A stretch of 64,000 nt of DNA from Kordiimonas sp. (GTDB taxonomy: Bacteria > Pseudomonadota > Alphaproteobacteria > Sphingomonadales > Emcibacteraceae), in contig PADB01000009.1 of the NCBI GenBank assembly GCA_002700365.1, positions 271,284-335,283 of the forward strand, written 5' to 3'. Both the position numbers and the translations under genes were made by a program. Below the pieces are notes generated by a model, which saw nothing but the letters and a program-made list of their open reading frames with translations, made no database searches and was not told where the DNA came from. This document shows positions 35,806 to 44,310 of the stretch, piece by piece; position 1 is the stretch's first letter, and every line of letters begins with the position of its first letter.

Positions 35806-36545
35806 TACTGCGCCAGTCCTTCTGGCAGCAACGATATACGGGCCGGCTTCTTCGCGTCCGGCGCCCGAAGATAAACGGGCCGCACCGCCTGGCCCAACCG
35901 CGCATGATGCTGTTGTATCAACTCAACCGCCATTTTCACCATGATAGGGGCGGATGGAAACGGTGACACACCAAGAGCAATGCGATCCTGCAATCCGGCA
36001 GCCTCTAACTGTGGCATAACAAGTGGCACACCCGTACCGGCAATGGCCACACTTCCGTCGGCAATATGTTCAACCACCTGCCCGTAACTCACCGCCTGCC
36101 CCGGTGTCAAAGAGCGCGGCAGACCGGCAGTGTCGCCTCCGGCAAAATTTTCGATAAAGACCTCTTTGCGCCGTGCATCATGAATAACCGTAACGGGCCG
36201 CGCGCTATCCTCCCCCTGGCATATCATTTCGTTTTGAAGCGCATAGGCCACAACCTCCAGAGACGTCAAACCGATAACCGGACAATTCTGCACCAAGGCC
36301 AACCCACGCGCCGTTGCCAAACCAATCCGCATTCCCGTAAAAGCCCCGGGTCCGACAGTCACCGCAATTGCAGTCACGTCTTTGATGGTCACACAAGCCT
36401 TAGACATGACCTCCTGTATCATCGGCAACAACCTTTCTGCCTGCCCCGTCTGGCCTTCCTCCTGCGCCTCGACAGTCGCCTGCCCCTCGACACAGACGGC
36501 GGCGGAACATGCTGCCAACGATGTATCAAATGCCAATATTACCAT
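35805..36545 (-). CDS. tsaB: tRNA threonylcarbamoyladenosine biosynthesis protein TsaB
   Basis: TsaB is the paralogue that activates TsaD for tRNA t6A37 synthesis. The 246-residue protein opens with MVILAFDTSLAACSAAVCVE and has the ASKHA-fold motif VGPGAFTGMRIGLATARGLAL. It is translationally coupled to rimI. The C-terminal region is of standard length. Confidence 0.92.
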   Translation of the reverse strand: MVILAFDTSLAACSAAVCVEGQATVEAQEEGQTGQAERLLPMIQEVMSKACVTIKDVTAIAVTVGPGAFTGMRIGLATARGLALVQNCPVIGLTSLEVVAYALQNEMICQGEDSARPVTVIHDARRKEVFIENFAGGDTAGLPRSLTPGQAVSYGQVVEHIADGSVAIAGTGVPLVMPQLEAAGLQDRIALGVSPFPSAPIMVKMAVELIQQHHARLGQAVRPVYLRAPDAKKPARISLLPEGLAQ

Positions 36546-36649
36546 TATGCTTTATATGAACCTTCCCATTGGGCGGAACATTGAAAACCCTGCATTGCTG
36601 ATCACTTTATGGACACAACAGTGTCACTCTTGTCTGCCCCCATTTACAC

Positions 36650-37246
36650 TTAGGCAAATCGGCAGGCCTCACCAAAAGACAATCGCGGTCCGCGCGGATG
36701 TGTTTTTTCATGATCTCCATAGCCCAGCGCACAGATAAAATTAGTCTTTACAGTTGTGTCTGCAAAGAATGCCTCATCCACTTTATCCGGAAAAATGCCT
36801 GACATAGGACCGCAGTCCAATCCCAAAGACCGGGCGGCGATCATCAAATACGCTCCCTGCAATGAGCTGTTACGGAATGCAATCGCCTGCGACATGGCCT
36901 CATTTTTAGCAATCATTTCCGGCACGCCATCAGCCCAGGGAGCCAATGTCGGTAGCTTATCATAAAAAGCCATATCCTGCCCGACAATGGCCACTACAGG
37001 CGCCGTCAGTACTTTGTCACGATTAAGGTCCATCACGCCATCAGCTAATGTCTCTCGCCCACGCTGACTGGTCACAAAGACAAACCGCGCCGGGCAGGAA
37101 TTATAACCTGTAGGTCCCCACCGCAACAAGTCGTACACAGCACGCAACGTCACTTCTGACACGGGTTTATCCAGCCAGCCATTATGCGAACGGGCCTCAC
37201 GAAAAATGAGATCCAGGTCATTGTCCGATAAAAGTTGCGTGGTCAC
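36650..37246 (-). CDS. Malonic semialdehyde reductase RutE-like nitroreductase
   Basis: The 198-residue FMN protein has the RutE pattern DLIFREARSHNGWLDKPVS, VYDLLRWGPTGYNSCPARF and GLDCGPMSGIFPDKVDEAFF. RutE reduces malonic semialdehyde to 3-hydroxypropionate in uracil catabolism. No other rut genes are nearby, so its role here may be general reductase. It reads leftward, divergent from the polysaccharide deacetylase gene. Confidence 0.85.
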   Translation of the reverse strand: MTTQLLSDNDLDLIFREARSHNGWLDKPVSEVTLRAVYDLLRWGPTGYNSCPARFVFVTSQRGRETLADGVMDLNRDKVLTAPVVAIVGQDMAFYDKLPTLAPWADGVPEMIAKNEAMSQAIAFRNSSLQGAYLMIAARSLGLDCGPMSGIFPDKVDEAFFADTTVKTNFICALGYGDHEKTHPRGPRLSFGEACRFA

Positions 37247-37358
37247 CGCCTTATCTCCTTGTCAAAATAAATACCCGCCTTTTACCGCTATATCTCATGG
37301 CACAAAACGGCAAAAGAAGATAGAATAATAGTCCTTAATTATGTAGCACACCTTACAA

Positions 37359-38486
37359 ATGCCCCTCAAAATACCGATGATTCAAAACTCACATTACCTA
37401 AGTAGCATTGCCTTTTTATGCGTTTTTATTGGGATGGTGCTTGCGTTTCCCACAACAACAGCTGCAGAAGAAGCCACCGCCACGTCCGATCAGGCTGTTA
37501 TCTTAATGTACCACCGTGTCGGCGAAAAAAGATTGCCCGCCACCAATATAACTCTTGCACAGTTTAGGGCGCACCTTCAGGAACTTCGGCAGGGACCATA
37601 CAAAGTCCTGCCTTTAGACGAAATTGTCGCTGCACTAAAAAACGGCCGCACTCTACCGAACCACAGTATTGCTATTACATTTGATGATGCTTTTTTATCT
37701 ATTTATGAAACGGCGTGGCCATTGTTAAAAGCGGCAAAGTTTCCGTTTACATTGTTTGTCTCTACCGAACCACTTGACGAAAAAACGTCCGGCTATATGA
37801 CATGGGCACAATTACGTGAAATGGCGGCTGACCCCCTTGTGACAATTGGCCACCACGGGCACAGCCACAACAGTTTTCTGTCATTGACCAAAGATCAGCG
37901 TATTGGCGACATTCTTACCGCAACAGCGCGTTTTCAAAAAGAAATAGATACCCAGCCCAAACTATTCGCCTATCCCTTCGGTGAATATGATAGCGCCTCA
38001 CCCGCCATATTACGGCAATTGTCTTTTAACGCTGCCTTTGGGCAATTTTCCAGTGTGGCCAGCCCAGCGGATGACATATACGCCTTACCCCGCTTCACCT
38101 TCAATGAACGTTATGGCGATATTGACCGTTTCCGCCTTATCACGAATGCTCTGGCTTTACCTGCCTATGACATTCTACCCAAAAATCCGCATCTCAGCCA
38201 CACCCATCACAATCCTCCGGCCTTTGGGTTTACCCTAAAGCCAATACCCGCATCCCCTACCAAGGCATTAGCACAACTGTCATGCTATCCATCACATATG
38301 AAAGAAGCCGCAACGCTTACACAGCTAGGAGAAGATCGGATTGAGATCCGCTTCACACAACCTTTCCCCGAAGGCCGCAATCGCATTAATTGTACCATGC
38401 CCGGCTCGGCGGGGCGTTGGTATTGGTTTGGGCGACCTTTTTTTAATACAAAAAGCCCTGCAGCATCAAATGCCGCAGGGCCTTAA
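37359..38486 (+). CDS. Secreted polysaccharide deacetylase (NodB-homology domain)
   Basis: The 375-residue protein has a signal peptide with cleavage near residue 35. A NodB domain follows with ILMYHRVGE, ITFDDAFLSIYETAWPLL (the DD motif) and the metal-site HHGHSHNSF. The substrate is unknown (peptidoglycan or exopolysaccharide acetyl groups). The last codons overlap the terminator of the opposing nfu gene, so the tail KSPAASNAAGP is shaped by RNA structure as well. Confidence 0.85.
   Translation: MPLKIPMIQNSHYLSSIAFLCVFIGMVLAFPTTTAAEEATATSDQAVILMYHRVGEKRLPATNITLAQFRAHLQELRQGPYKVLPLDEIVAALKNGRTLPNHSIAITFDDAFLSIYETAWPLLKAAKFPFTLFVSTEPLDEKTSGYMTWAQLREMAADPLVTIGHHGHSHNSFLSLTKDQRIGDILTATARFQKEIDTQPKLFAYPFGEYDSASPAILRQLSFNAAFGQFSSVASPADDIYALPRFTFNERYGDIDRFRLITNALALPAYDILPKNPHLSHTHHNPPAFGFTLKPIPASPTKALAQLSCYPSHMKEAATLTQLGEDRIEIRFTQPFPEGRNRINCTMPGSAGRWYWFGRPFFNTKSPAASNAAGP
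38450..38482 (-). terminator. Terminator of the nfu operon, inside the end of the deacetylase gene
   Basis: Read leftward, a 12-bp stem with one mismatch (38455-38466 with 38470-38481) and a 3-base loop precedes TTTTTG. It lies 27 bp past the nfu stop and within the last dozen codons of the convergent deacetylase gene. Confidence 0.75.
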
Positions 38487-38508
38487 TGTCACAACATCCT
38501 ATAGCAGG

Positions 38509-39060
38509 TTAAACCGCTTCGACGTTTTTGACTTCCGGAATATAATGGGTCAACAGGTTCTGAATACCATATTTCAGGGTCGCGGTTGAACTGGGGCAGC
38601 CGGAACATGCCCCTTGCATACGCAAATACACGGTCCCTTCTTCGTCAAAACTATGAAAGACGATATCACCGCCGTCTTGTGCCACTGCCGGACGCACCCG
38701 CGTTTCAAGTAATTCTTTAATCTGTGTCACCACAGGGCTATCGTCACTGTTATCTTCAGCCACATCAGATGCGCTCATCGCCATAATCGGCTGACCTGAC
38801 GTATAATGTTCCATAATATGCCCCAGAACCGATGGCTTTAAAAAGTCCCACTCCACGGCATCTTCACGGGTTACCGCAATAAAATCATGCCCCAGAAAGA
38901 CCCCGCCTACACCCTCTAGCTCTAAAAGTCGGCTGGCGAGCGGCGATACTGCGGCCTCTTCAAGAGACGTGAAATTTGCCGTACCACTATCCAAGACAAC
39001 CTCACCGGGGATAAATTTCAACGTTTCCGGGTTGGGTGTCTGTTCTGTCTGAATAAACAT
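38509..39060 (-). CDS. nfuA: NifU-family Fe-S carrier protein (Nfu)
   Basis: The 183-residue protein has an N-terminal Nfu-N domain (FIQTEQTPNPETLKFIPG) and a C-terminal NifU scaffold with C152 and C155 in GACSGCPSSTATLKYGIQNLL. It binds and delivers a 4Fe-4S cluster. The start at 39060 matches the family (MFIQTEQTPNPE) and has AAAGGA upstream. The longer ATG at 39069 lies too close to that site. It lies downstream of a usp gene, with about 200 bp between them. Confidence 0.95.
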   Translation of the reverse strand: MFIQTEQTPNPETLKFIPGEVVLDSGTANFTSLEEAAVSPLASRLLELEGVGGVFLGHDFIAVTREDAVEWDFLKPSVLGHIMEHYTSGQPIMAMSASDVAEDNSDDSPVVTQIKELLETRVRPAVAQDGGDIVFHSFDEEGTVYLRMQGACSGCPSSTATLKYGIQNLLTHYIPEVKNVEAV

Positions 39061-39262
39061 ATTAGTCATCCTTTAGAAGATATATATGCAGCATTGGCCG
39101 CAGATCTTTCTTCATAAATGGCGAAGCCCTTCACGAAAATCAAGACAAATTCAATCTTAATTTAAAAACAACACCCTGAGATACGGTACTTTACGTTATC
39201 TCTTGCCAGAAAACCCATGACAGAGACCACGACAGAACCCCATGGTCGGAAAAGGCAAGAAA

Positions 39263-39736
39263 TCAGACGATTTCATCGATTTCCTCTTCTGTCATATTAC
39301 CAGGGACCACGACAACAGGACGGTGTACTTTTGCCAGAAGATCCTCCCTGAACGCTTGGGTCAACGGCCCGGGGTCTTCGCCTACAGCCGCAGCCAGCAC
39401 AATCATATGAATGTCCGGATCTTCTTTCAGATACTCAACAATGACTTTCTTCGGATCCCCCATGCGGATGACCGTTTCAGGGTGGATGGCTGCCAGGGCC
39501 TCTACATCCTGAGAAAATCCCTGCAATATTTCTTCTGCAGCCTCACGGGCCTCATGCTCCATTAAATCGCGTACAGCCACCCAATGCTGAAAATCCGCCG
39601 GGGGGATAATGTACATCATGGTCACGGTGCCACCAATTTTCGCCGCCCGTAACGCTGCCAACCTGACGGCGGCCTTACATTCTGGTGTGTCATCAATAAA
39701 CACCAGAAATTTCCATAATCCGCTTTCGATGCTCAC
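39263..39736 (-). CDS. Universal stress protein family member
   Basis: The 157-residue protein starts MSIESGLWKFLVFIDDTPE and has a Rossmann-like core with AALRAAKIGGTVTMMYIIPP and a C-terminal VHRPVVVVPGNMTEEEI. The usual G-2x-G-9x-G-S/T ATP motif is not clearly present, so it may be the non-ATP-binding type. It reads leftward between DUF2333 and nfuA. Confidence 0.8.
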   Translation of the reverse strand: MSIESGLWKFLVFIDDTPECKAAVRLAALRAAKIGGTVTMMYIIPPADFQHWVAVRDLMEHEAREAAEEILQGFSQDVEALAAIHPETVIRMGDPKKVIVEYLKEDPDIHMIVLAAAVGEDPGPLTQAFREDLLAKVHRPVVVVPGNMTEEEIDEIV

Positions 39737-39802
39737 ATATTACCTTTCCGGTCGTCTCTGCCACAGAATACTGCCATCCTGATACAAAGATTGGCAACAG
39801 GA

Positions 39803-40780
39803 TTATTTCAGAAGAATATTTGTCAGTTCCCGTAATTGTGTGCGGGCCCGCAGCAAATAAAAGCCTTCGGCGGCCAGATGATTGGTCAGGAAAAGAGAAT
39901 CCGCATCACAGTTGGACACCACCAACGGGCTAAGGCGTACTAAGGAATGAAAACTGTCCTGCATTTGCGTCCATGCCGTCTCCAGTTCTTTACCCATTAT
40001 GACGCTCGAAAAGTCGTCCTGCAACGCCGTCAAAATCAGACTATAGGCATAGGCCTGCCCTTTGATATTATAAAACAGATCATCGGCACGCGTATCAAAT
40101 GTACACCCGATACCATCTTTAATTTGGCGATCTAACGCCGCGGATGATGCCCCAAGGTCCAACGCAATCCGGTCTAATGTGGCAAGCAAATTATCTGCTC
40201 GCCGTTCAAAGATGGCATCGCCCTTTGCCAGTCGGTTATTATAGCTGCGCAAGGCCTTTGCTGCTTTTTCATATTGCTCTTCGGATGTGGATATCGGCCA
40301 AAAAGACGTAGATAAATCCCAACGCCATTTATCGCCCGCATATTGCAGAAGGCCAGAGGCTTCCTGCAGATCCGTATCCGCATTGCTGGACCCGCGGGTA
40401 CGCCCGATCTGATCGACCAGTTCAAAACTGAACCGCGCGAGAGAAGCAATGATCCCCTGCTGATAATTGGACATATTATCCAACCAGGCCCCCGGCATGA
40501 AAAACGGGTCATTTGCCACCCAGCGATGTTCGCTCACTTCCCGGTCAATTAACGCTGTCGCTACCGCTACGGCGCGGCTCATATCCGCATGCTCAACGTG
40601 GATATCCGTTGCATAATCCAAATCATCACTGATTTTATGCACCATGACCATCCCTACGGGAAGATACATGACAAAAATCAGCAACAAAATAACAGCTATT
40701 TGCAATATCCGCCGGCCAGATAAATGCATTGCGACTTTCTCGCGCAGATCAGCCCATAAATCCAACAGCCGGTCCATCAT
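39803..40780 (-). CDS. DUF2333 family protein with one transmembrane helix
   Basis: The 325-residue protein has one N-terminal transmembrane helix (about residues 25-46, ILQIAVILLLIFVMYLPVGM). A helical domain of the DUF2333 type follows, with EHRWVANDPFFMPGAWLDNM and FSFELVDQIGRTRGSSNADT. The start at 40780 is used because GGGGA lies seven bases upstream. The function is unknown. Confidence 0.75.
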   Translation of the reverse strand: MMDRLLDLWADLREKVAMHLSGRRILQIAVILLLIFVMYLPVGMVMVHKISDDLDYATDIHVEHADMSRAVAVATALIDREVSEHRWVANDPFFMPGAWLDNMSNYQQGIIASLARFSFELVDQIGRTRGSSNADTDLQEASGLLQYAGDKWRWDLSTSFWPISTSEEQYEKAAKALRSYNNRLAKGDAIFERRADNLLATLDRIALDLGASSAALDRQIKDGIGCTFDTRADDLFYNIKGQAYAYSLILTALQDDFSSVIMGKELETAWTQMQDSFHSLVRLSPLVVSNCDADSLFLTNHLAAEGFYLLRARTQLRELTNILLK

Positions 40781-40894
40781 GTTGTCATCCCCTTTTTGTC
40801 TTTTGTACACATGTGTTTCGGCAGCAAAAGATCAAGTCCTCTGTCCATTACAGCTCCCGCTTTGGGGGGCTATAAAGCACCTAATTTTACGTTG

Positions 40895-41524
40895 TTATTG
40901 GTTATCGCTGTCATTCAATTTGATTATCACGCGCTCCGTCGCCCCGCTATGACCAGGAAAGTCGTCAAACAGCGCCTGAATTAAATACGGCATAACTTCC
41001 GGCAGACGATTATCGCGTCCCCGGCTTTCCACACGTCCCTCAAATAAGTTGATACTGTCGTCGCCAGCAGGACGGATGGTCATCGAAAGTTTACGGGTAT
41101 ACACCACATAAGAACGCACCTCCGGCTCATCCCAATAGGAATGGTAAGGATGATAATACCCATACGGATAATAATGCCCCCAATAATAGGGAGAACCATA
41201 ACCAAATCGGCGGGAAGGGTAGCTTTTGACTTCGACCTTGCCATCATCAACGCCATAATCCAAAACCACGATCAGGTCCGCTTGCTGACCACCCGCCGGT
41301 TTATATCCATACGCCGCCAGCCGCTGACCAATCTTTCCCGCATATGTCGCGAATTCCAGACTGCCTCGCAATTCCTCGCGGGCCGGCACAATAACAATTG
41401 TCTCGCCCGTCGGTTGCGGCAAGGCATGAAAACGGGCCACATCAGACTTTATTGATGAACTACAGGCCGCCAAAAGCAGCATCAATAACATTGATGTCAC
41501 AACAGAAATACGTTTTCGCATCAT
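40895..41524 (-). CDS. DUF4136-like outer-membrane lipoprotein
   Basis: The 209-residue protein has a lipoprotein signal peptide with a lipobox ending LLLAAC near residue 20, then SSSIKSDVARFHALPQPTG and a DUF4136-like domain. A low-complexity tyrosine/histidine run (YYWGHYYPYGYYHPYHSY) lies near the middle. The start at 41524 has AGGAGA upstream. The function is unknown; it is likely a surface or periplasmic lipoprotein processed by Lnt. Confidence 0.75.
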   Translation of the reverse strand: MMRKRISVVTSMLLMLLLAACSSSIKSDVARFHALPQPTGETIVIVPAREELRGSLEFATYAGKIGQRLAAYGYKPAGGQQADLIVVLDYGVDDGKVEVKSYPSRRFGYGSPYYWGHYYPYGYYHPYHSYWDEPEVRSYVVYTRKLSMTIRPAGDDSINLFEGRVESRGRDNRLPEVMPYLIQALFDDFPGHSGATERVIIKLNDSDNQ

Positions 41525-41569
41525 CTCTATTCTCCTGTTGCCACCCCACATGCACAGTATAGAACAGAC

Positions 41570-42580
41570 TTAAGGATGGAGGAAACCCACAATCTCGTGA
41601 ACACGCTTTATTACGGGCTGTGCGATCGTCCGCGCCTGTAACGCCCCGTCTTTCAAAACATCGTCAATGTACTGCGTATCCTGCATCAGACGGTTCATTT
41701 CACCCGTGATCGGGGATAAATGCGCCACACTGACATCCGCCAAATCCTTTTTGAAATCTGCAAAGCCCTGACCTTCATATTGGCCCAAAATATCCGCTTT
41801 GCTCCGCCCACTAAGCGCGGCAAAAATCGTGACTAGGTTTTTTGCTTCCGGCCGCCCTTCCAGTCCGGCCTCTTCACCTGGCAACGGGTCACTATCTGTA
41901 CGGGCCTTGCGGATCTTTTTAGCAATCGTATCCGCATCATCGGTCAAATTAATCCGCGAATATTCTGACGGGTCGGACTTGCTCATTTTATTGCTGCCAT
42001 CGCGCAAGGACATCACCCGTGTCGCTTCCCCCATAATCAGGGGCTCCACATCAGGAAAGAAATCCGGGGCAAAGTCATTATTAAATTTTTGTGCAATATC
42101 ACGGGTCAATTCCAAATGCTGTTTCTGGTCTTCGCCCACAGGAACTTTATTCGCCAGATAAAGCAAAATATCTGCCGCCATCAAGTTAGGATAGATATAC
42201 AACCCAACAGATGCATTTTCCTTATGCTTCCCGGCTTTTTCCTTAAATTGGGTCATGCGGTTTAACCAGCCAATCCGCGCCACACAATTAAAAACCCAGG
42301 CCAACTCTGCATGTTCCGGCACCTGACTTTGGTTAAATAAGATGCAATCTTTTGGATCCAGGCCAGCGGCGATCAATCCCGCCGCAACCTCCCGCGTACT
42401 ATGTCGCAAATCGTCAGGGTTCTGGGAAACCGTAATCGCATGCATGTCCACAACACAAAAAAGGCTCTCATATTGCTTTTGCAACCCAACCCAATTGCGG
42501 ATCGCCCCTAAATAGTTTCCCAATGTCAGGTTGCCGGATGGCTGAATACCTGAAAAAACGCGGTCCTTTTTTTCTGTCAT
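41570..42580 (-). CDS. trpS: Tryptophan--tRNA ligase
   Basis: A class I aminoacyl-tRNA synthetase. The 336-residue protein has the HIGH-type motif [20 protein letters not shown] and the KMSKS motif in [16 protein letters not shown]. The ATG at 42580 ([11 protein letters not shown]) is preferred to an upstream start that would add 46 residues outside the family's usual N-terminus; GGGAAAGAG lies seven bases upstream. It follows murJ by about 170 bp. Confidence 0.95.
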   Translation of the reverse strand: MTEKKDRVFSGIQPSGNLTLGNYLGAIRNWVGLQKQYESLFCVVDMHAITVSQNPDDLRHSTREVAAGLIAAGLDPKDCILFNQSQVPEHAELAWVFNCVARIGWLNRMTQFKEKAGKHKENASVGLYIYPNLMAADILLYLANKVPVGEDQKQHLELTRDIAQKFNNDFAPDFFPDVEPLIMGEATRVMSLRDGSNKMSKSDPSEYSRINLTDDADTIAKKIRKARTDSDPLPGEEAGLEGRPEAKNLVTIFAALSGRSKADILGQYEGQGFADFKKDLADVSVAHLSPITGEMNRLMQDTQYIDDVLKDGALQARTIAQPVIKRVHEIVGFLHP

Positions 42581-42753
42581 GCTCTTTCCCTTACGGGATG
42601 CTATGGGCACATCCCCTATTTTTTCTCTTGAGCGTTTATGAAGTCTGCCTCTGGCAAAATCAAGTCCGGCGGTCAGGATTTTTCTCGATCTGCTCCTAAC
42701 AATATCTTTGTGTGGCACATTGGTATTAACGCCATCCTGTTTTACCCCAAAGA

Positions 42754-44301
42754 TTAAGAGCGCCTTTTAAATTTCCGTAAATCCGCAATTGTCATCGCCC
42801 CACTGCCTATGGCCGTTATGGCATAGACTGCAATTCCTGTGACCACCAACACCACCAAACCAGCCGTTTTTTGCCCTAAATCCCCACCCCAAAAGGCCGC
42901 TAACCAATAATGATTAATCGCCGCTATCGCTGCCGCCATCAATAAGGTTGCCCCCGACATGCGCCATAACCGTTGATACAGTCGCGTATCTGTCTGGTAA
43001 TGACCGCGCCGGACGAGTCCCCCTACCAATAATATGACATTGAGCCACGCTGACAGGGCCGTTGCCATTGCTAGCCCCACATGATCGAAAGGTATCATCA
43101 AAATCACATTGAAAATCATATTGGCTATCAATGCGATCACCGCAAATTTCACCGGTGTCTTTGTGTCCTGCCGGGCAAAATATCCCGGCGTAAACACCTT
43201 GGCCAGGACATAAGCCGGCAAGCCCGCCGCATAGGCCATCAACGCCCATGACGTCTTCATGCTATCTGCTGAGCTAAAGGCCCCCCTTTCAAACAACACC
43301 TGAATGATCGGCCCCGGCACAACCATTAAGGCAATGGCCGCAGGCAGTGTCAGGAAAAGAGCCAGCTCAATGGCACGGTTCTGGCTGTGCCACACATCGG
43401 CACCATCACCATTGGCCACTTGACGTGACAGTAAGGGCAATAACACAGTGCCAATCGCCACGCCAATTACCCCCAACGGCAATTGATTTAAACGATCAGC
43501 GTAAAATAAATAGGATAATGACCCTGCCGGCAGGAAAGAAGCTAAAATGATATCAAACATCAAATTCACCTGCACGACCCCGGCCCCTAAGGCCGCAGGC
43601 AACATCAACCGCAACATTTTTTTCACCCGCGGTGTTAATTGCGGAAGGCGCAGGCGAATAAACAACCCATAACGTTCACATGACCGGTAAAGCCAGGCGA
43701 ATTGTAAACCGCCCGCCATACTGACGGCAATGGCCAGACTATGTGCTGGCGTCTCCAGCAAATCATGGGCAAACAACAATGTTGCGATCATAGAAATGTT
43801 CAACAGTATGGGGGCCATTGCCGCTGCCGCAAATTTTTCGAACGCATTCAGCACTCCCGCCAACAGCGAGACCAGACTGATAAACAACAAATACGGAAAC
43901 GTCAGCCGGGTCAGCAGCACCGCCAAATCATACTTTTCTGGCTCATCCATAAACCCCGGGGCCAACACCACCATTGCCCATGGCATGATAATCTGCATAA
44001 AAAATACGAATAACAGCAACACGCATAACAGTGCAGCAAAGACCTCTTCCGCAAAGCGCAATGCTTCTTCGCGCCCGTCTTTTTCCACAGATTCAGCAAA
44101 AAGCGGTACAAAGGCCGCGTTAAAGGCTCCTTCTGCAAACAGCCTGCGGAAAAAATTCGGTAATTTGAATGCAATAAAGAAGCAATCCGCAACCCATCCA
44201 GCACCAAGAATTGAAGCCATCAAAATATCGCGAACGAACCCCAGCAACCGGCTGACCATCGTCAGGCTTCCTACGGTGGCGGCGGCACGCAGAATAGACA
44301 T
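42754..44301 (-). CDS. murJ: Lipid II flippase MurJ
   Basis: The 515-residue polytopic protein has about 14 transmembrane helices. The MurJ N-terminus reads [21 protein letters not shown] conserved segment [14 protein letters not shown] follows, and the [17 protein letters not shown] stretch marks the middle. It moves lipid II across the inner membrane for peptidoglycan synthesis. glnD ends 9 bp upstream, so the genes are co-transcribed. Confidence 0.95.
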   Translation of the reverse strand: MSILRAAATVGSLTMVSRLLGFVRDILMASILGAGWVADCFFIAFKLPNFFRRLFAEGAFNAAFVPLFAESVEKDGREEALRFAEEVFAALLCVLLLFVFFMQIIMPWAMVVLAPGFMDEPEKYDLAVLLTRLTFPYLLFISLVSLLAGVLNAFEKFAAAAMAPILLNISMIATLLFAHDLLETPAHSLAIAVSMAGGLQFAWLYRSCERYGLFIRLRLPQLTPRVKKMLRLMLPAALGAGVVQVNLMFDIILASFLPAGSLSYLFYADRLNQLPLGVIGVAIGTVLLPLLSRQVANGDGADVWHSQNRAIELALFLTLPAAIALMVVPGPIIQVLFERGAFSSADSMKTSWALMAYAAGLPAYVLAKVFTPGYFARQDTKTPVKFAVIALIANMIFNVILMIPFDHVGLAMATALSAWLNVILLVGGLVRRGHYQTDTRLYQRLWRMSGATLLMAAAIAAINHYWLAAFWGGDLGQKTAGLVVLVVTGIAVYAITAIGSGAMTIADLRKFKRRS

Positions 44302-44310
44302 AACATCCCC

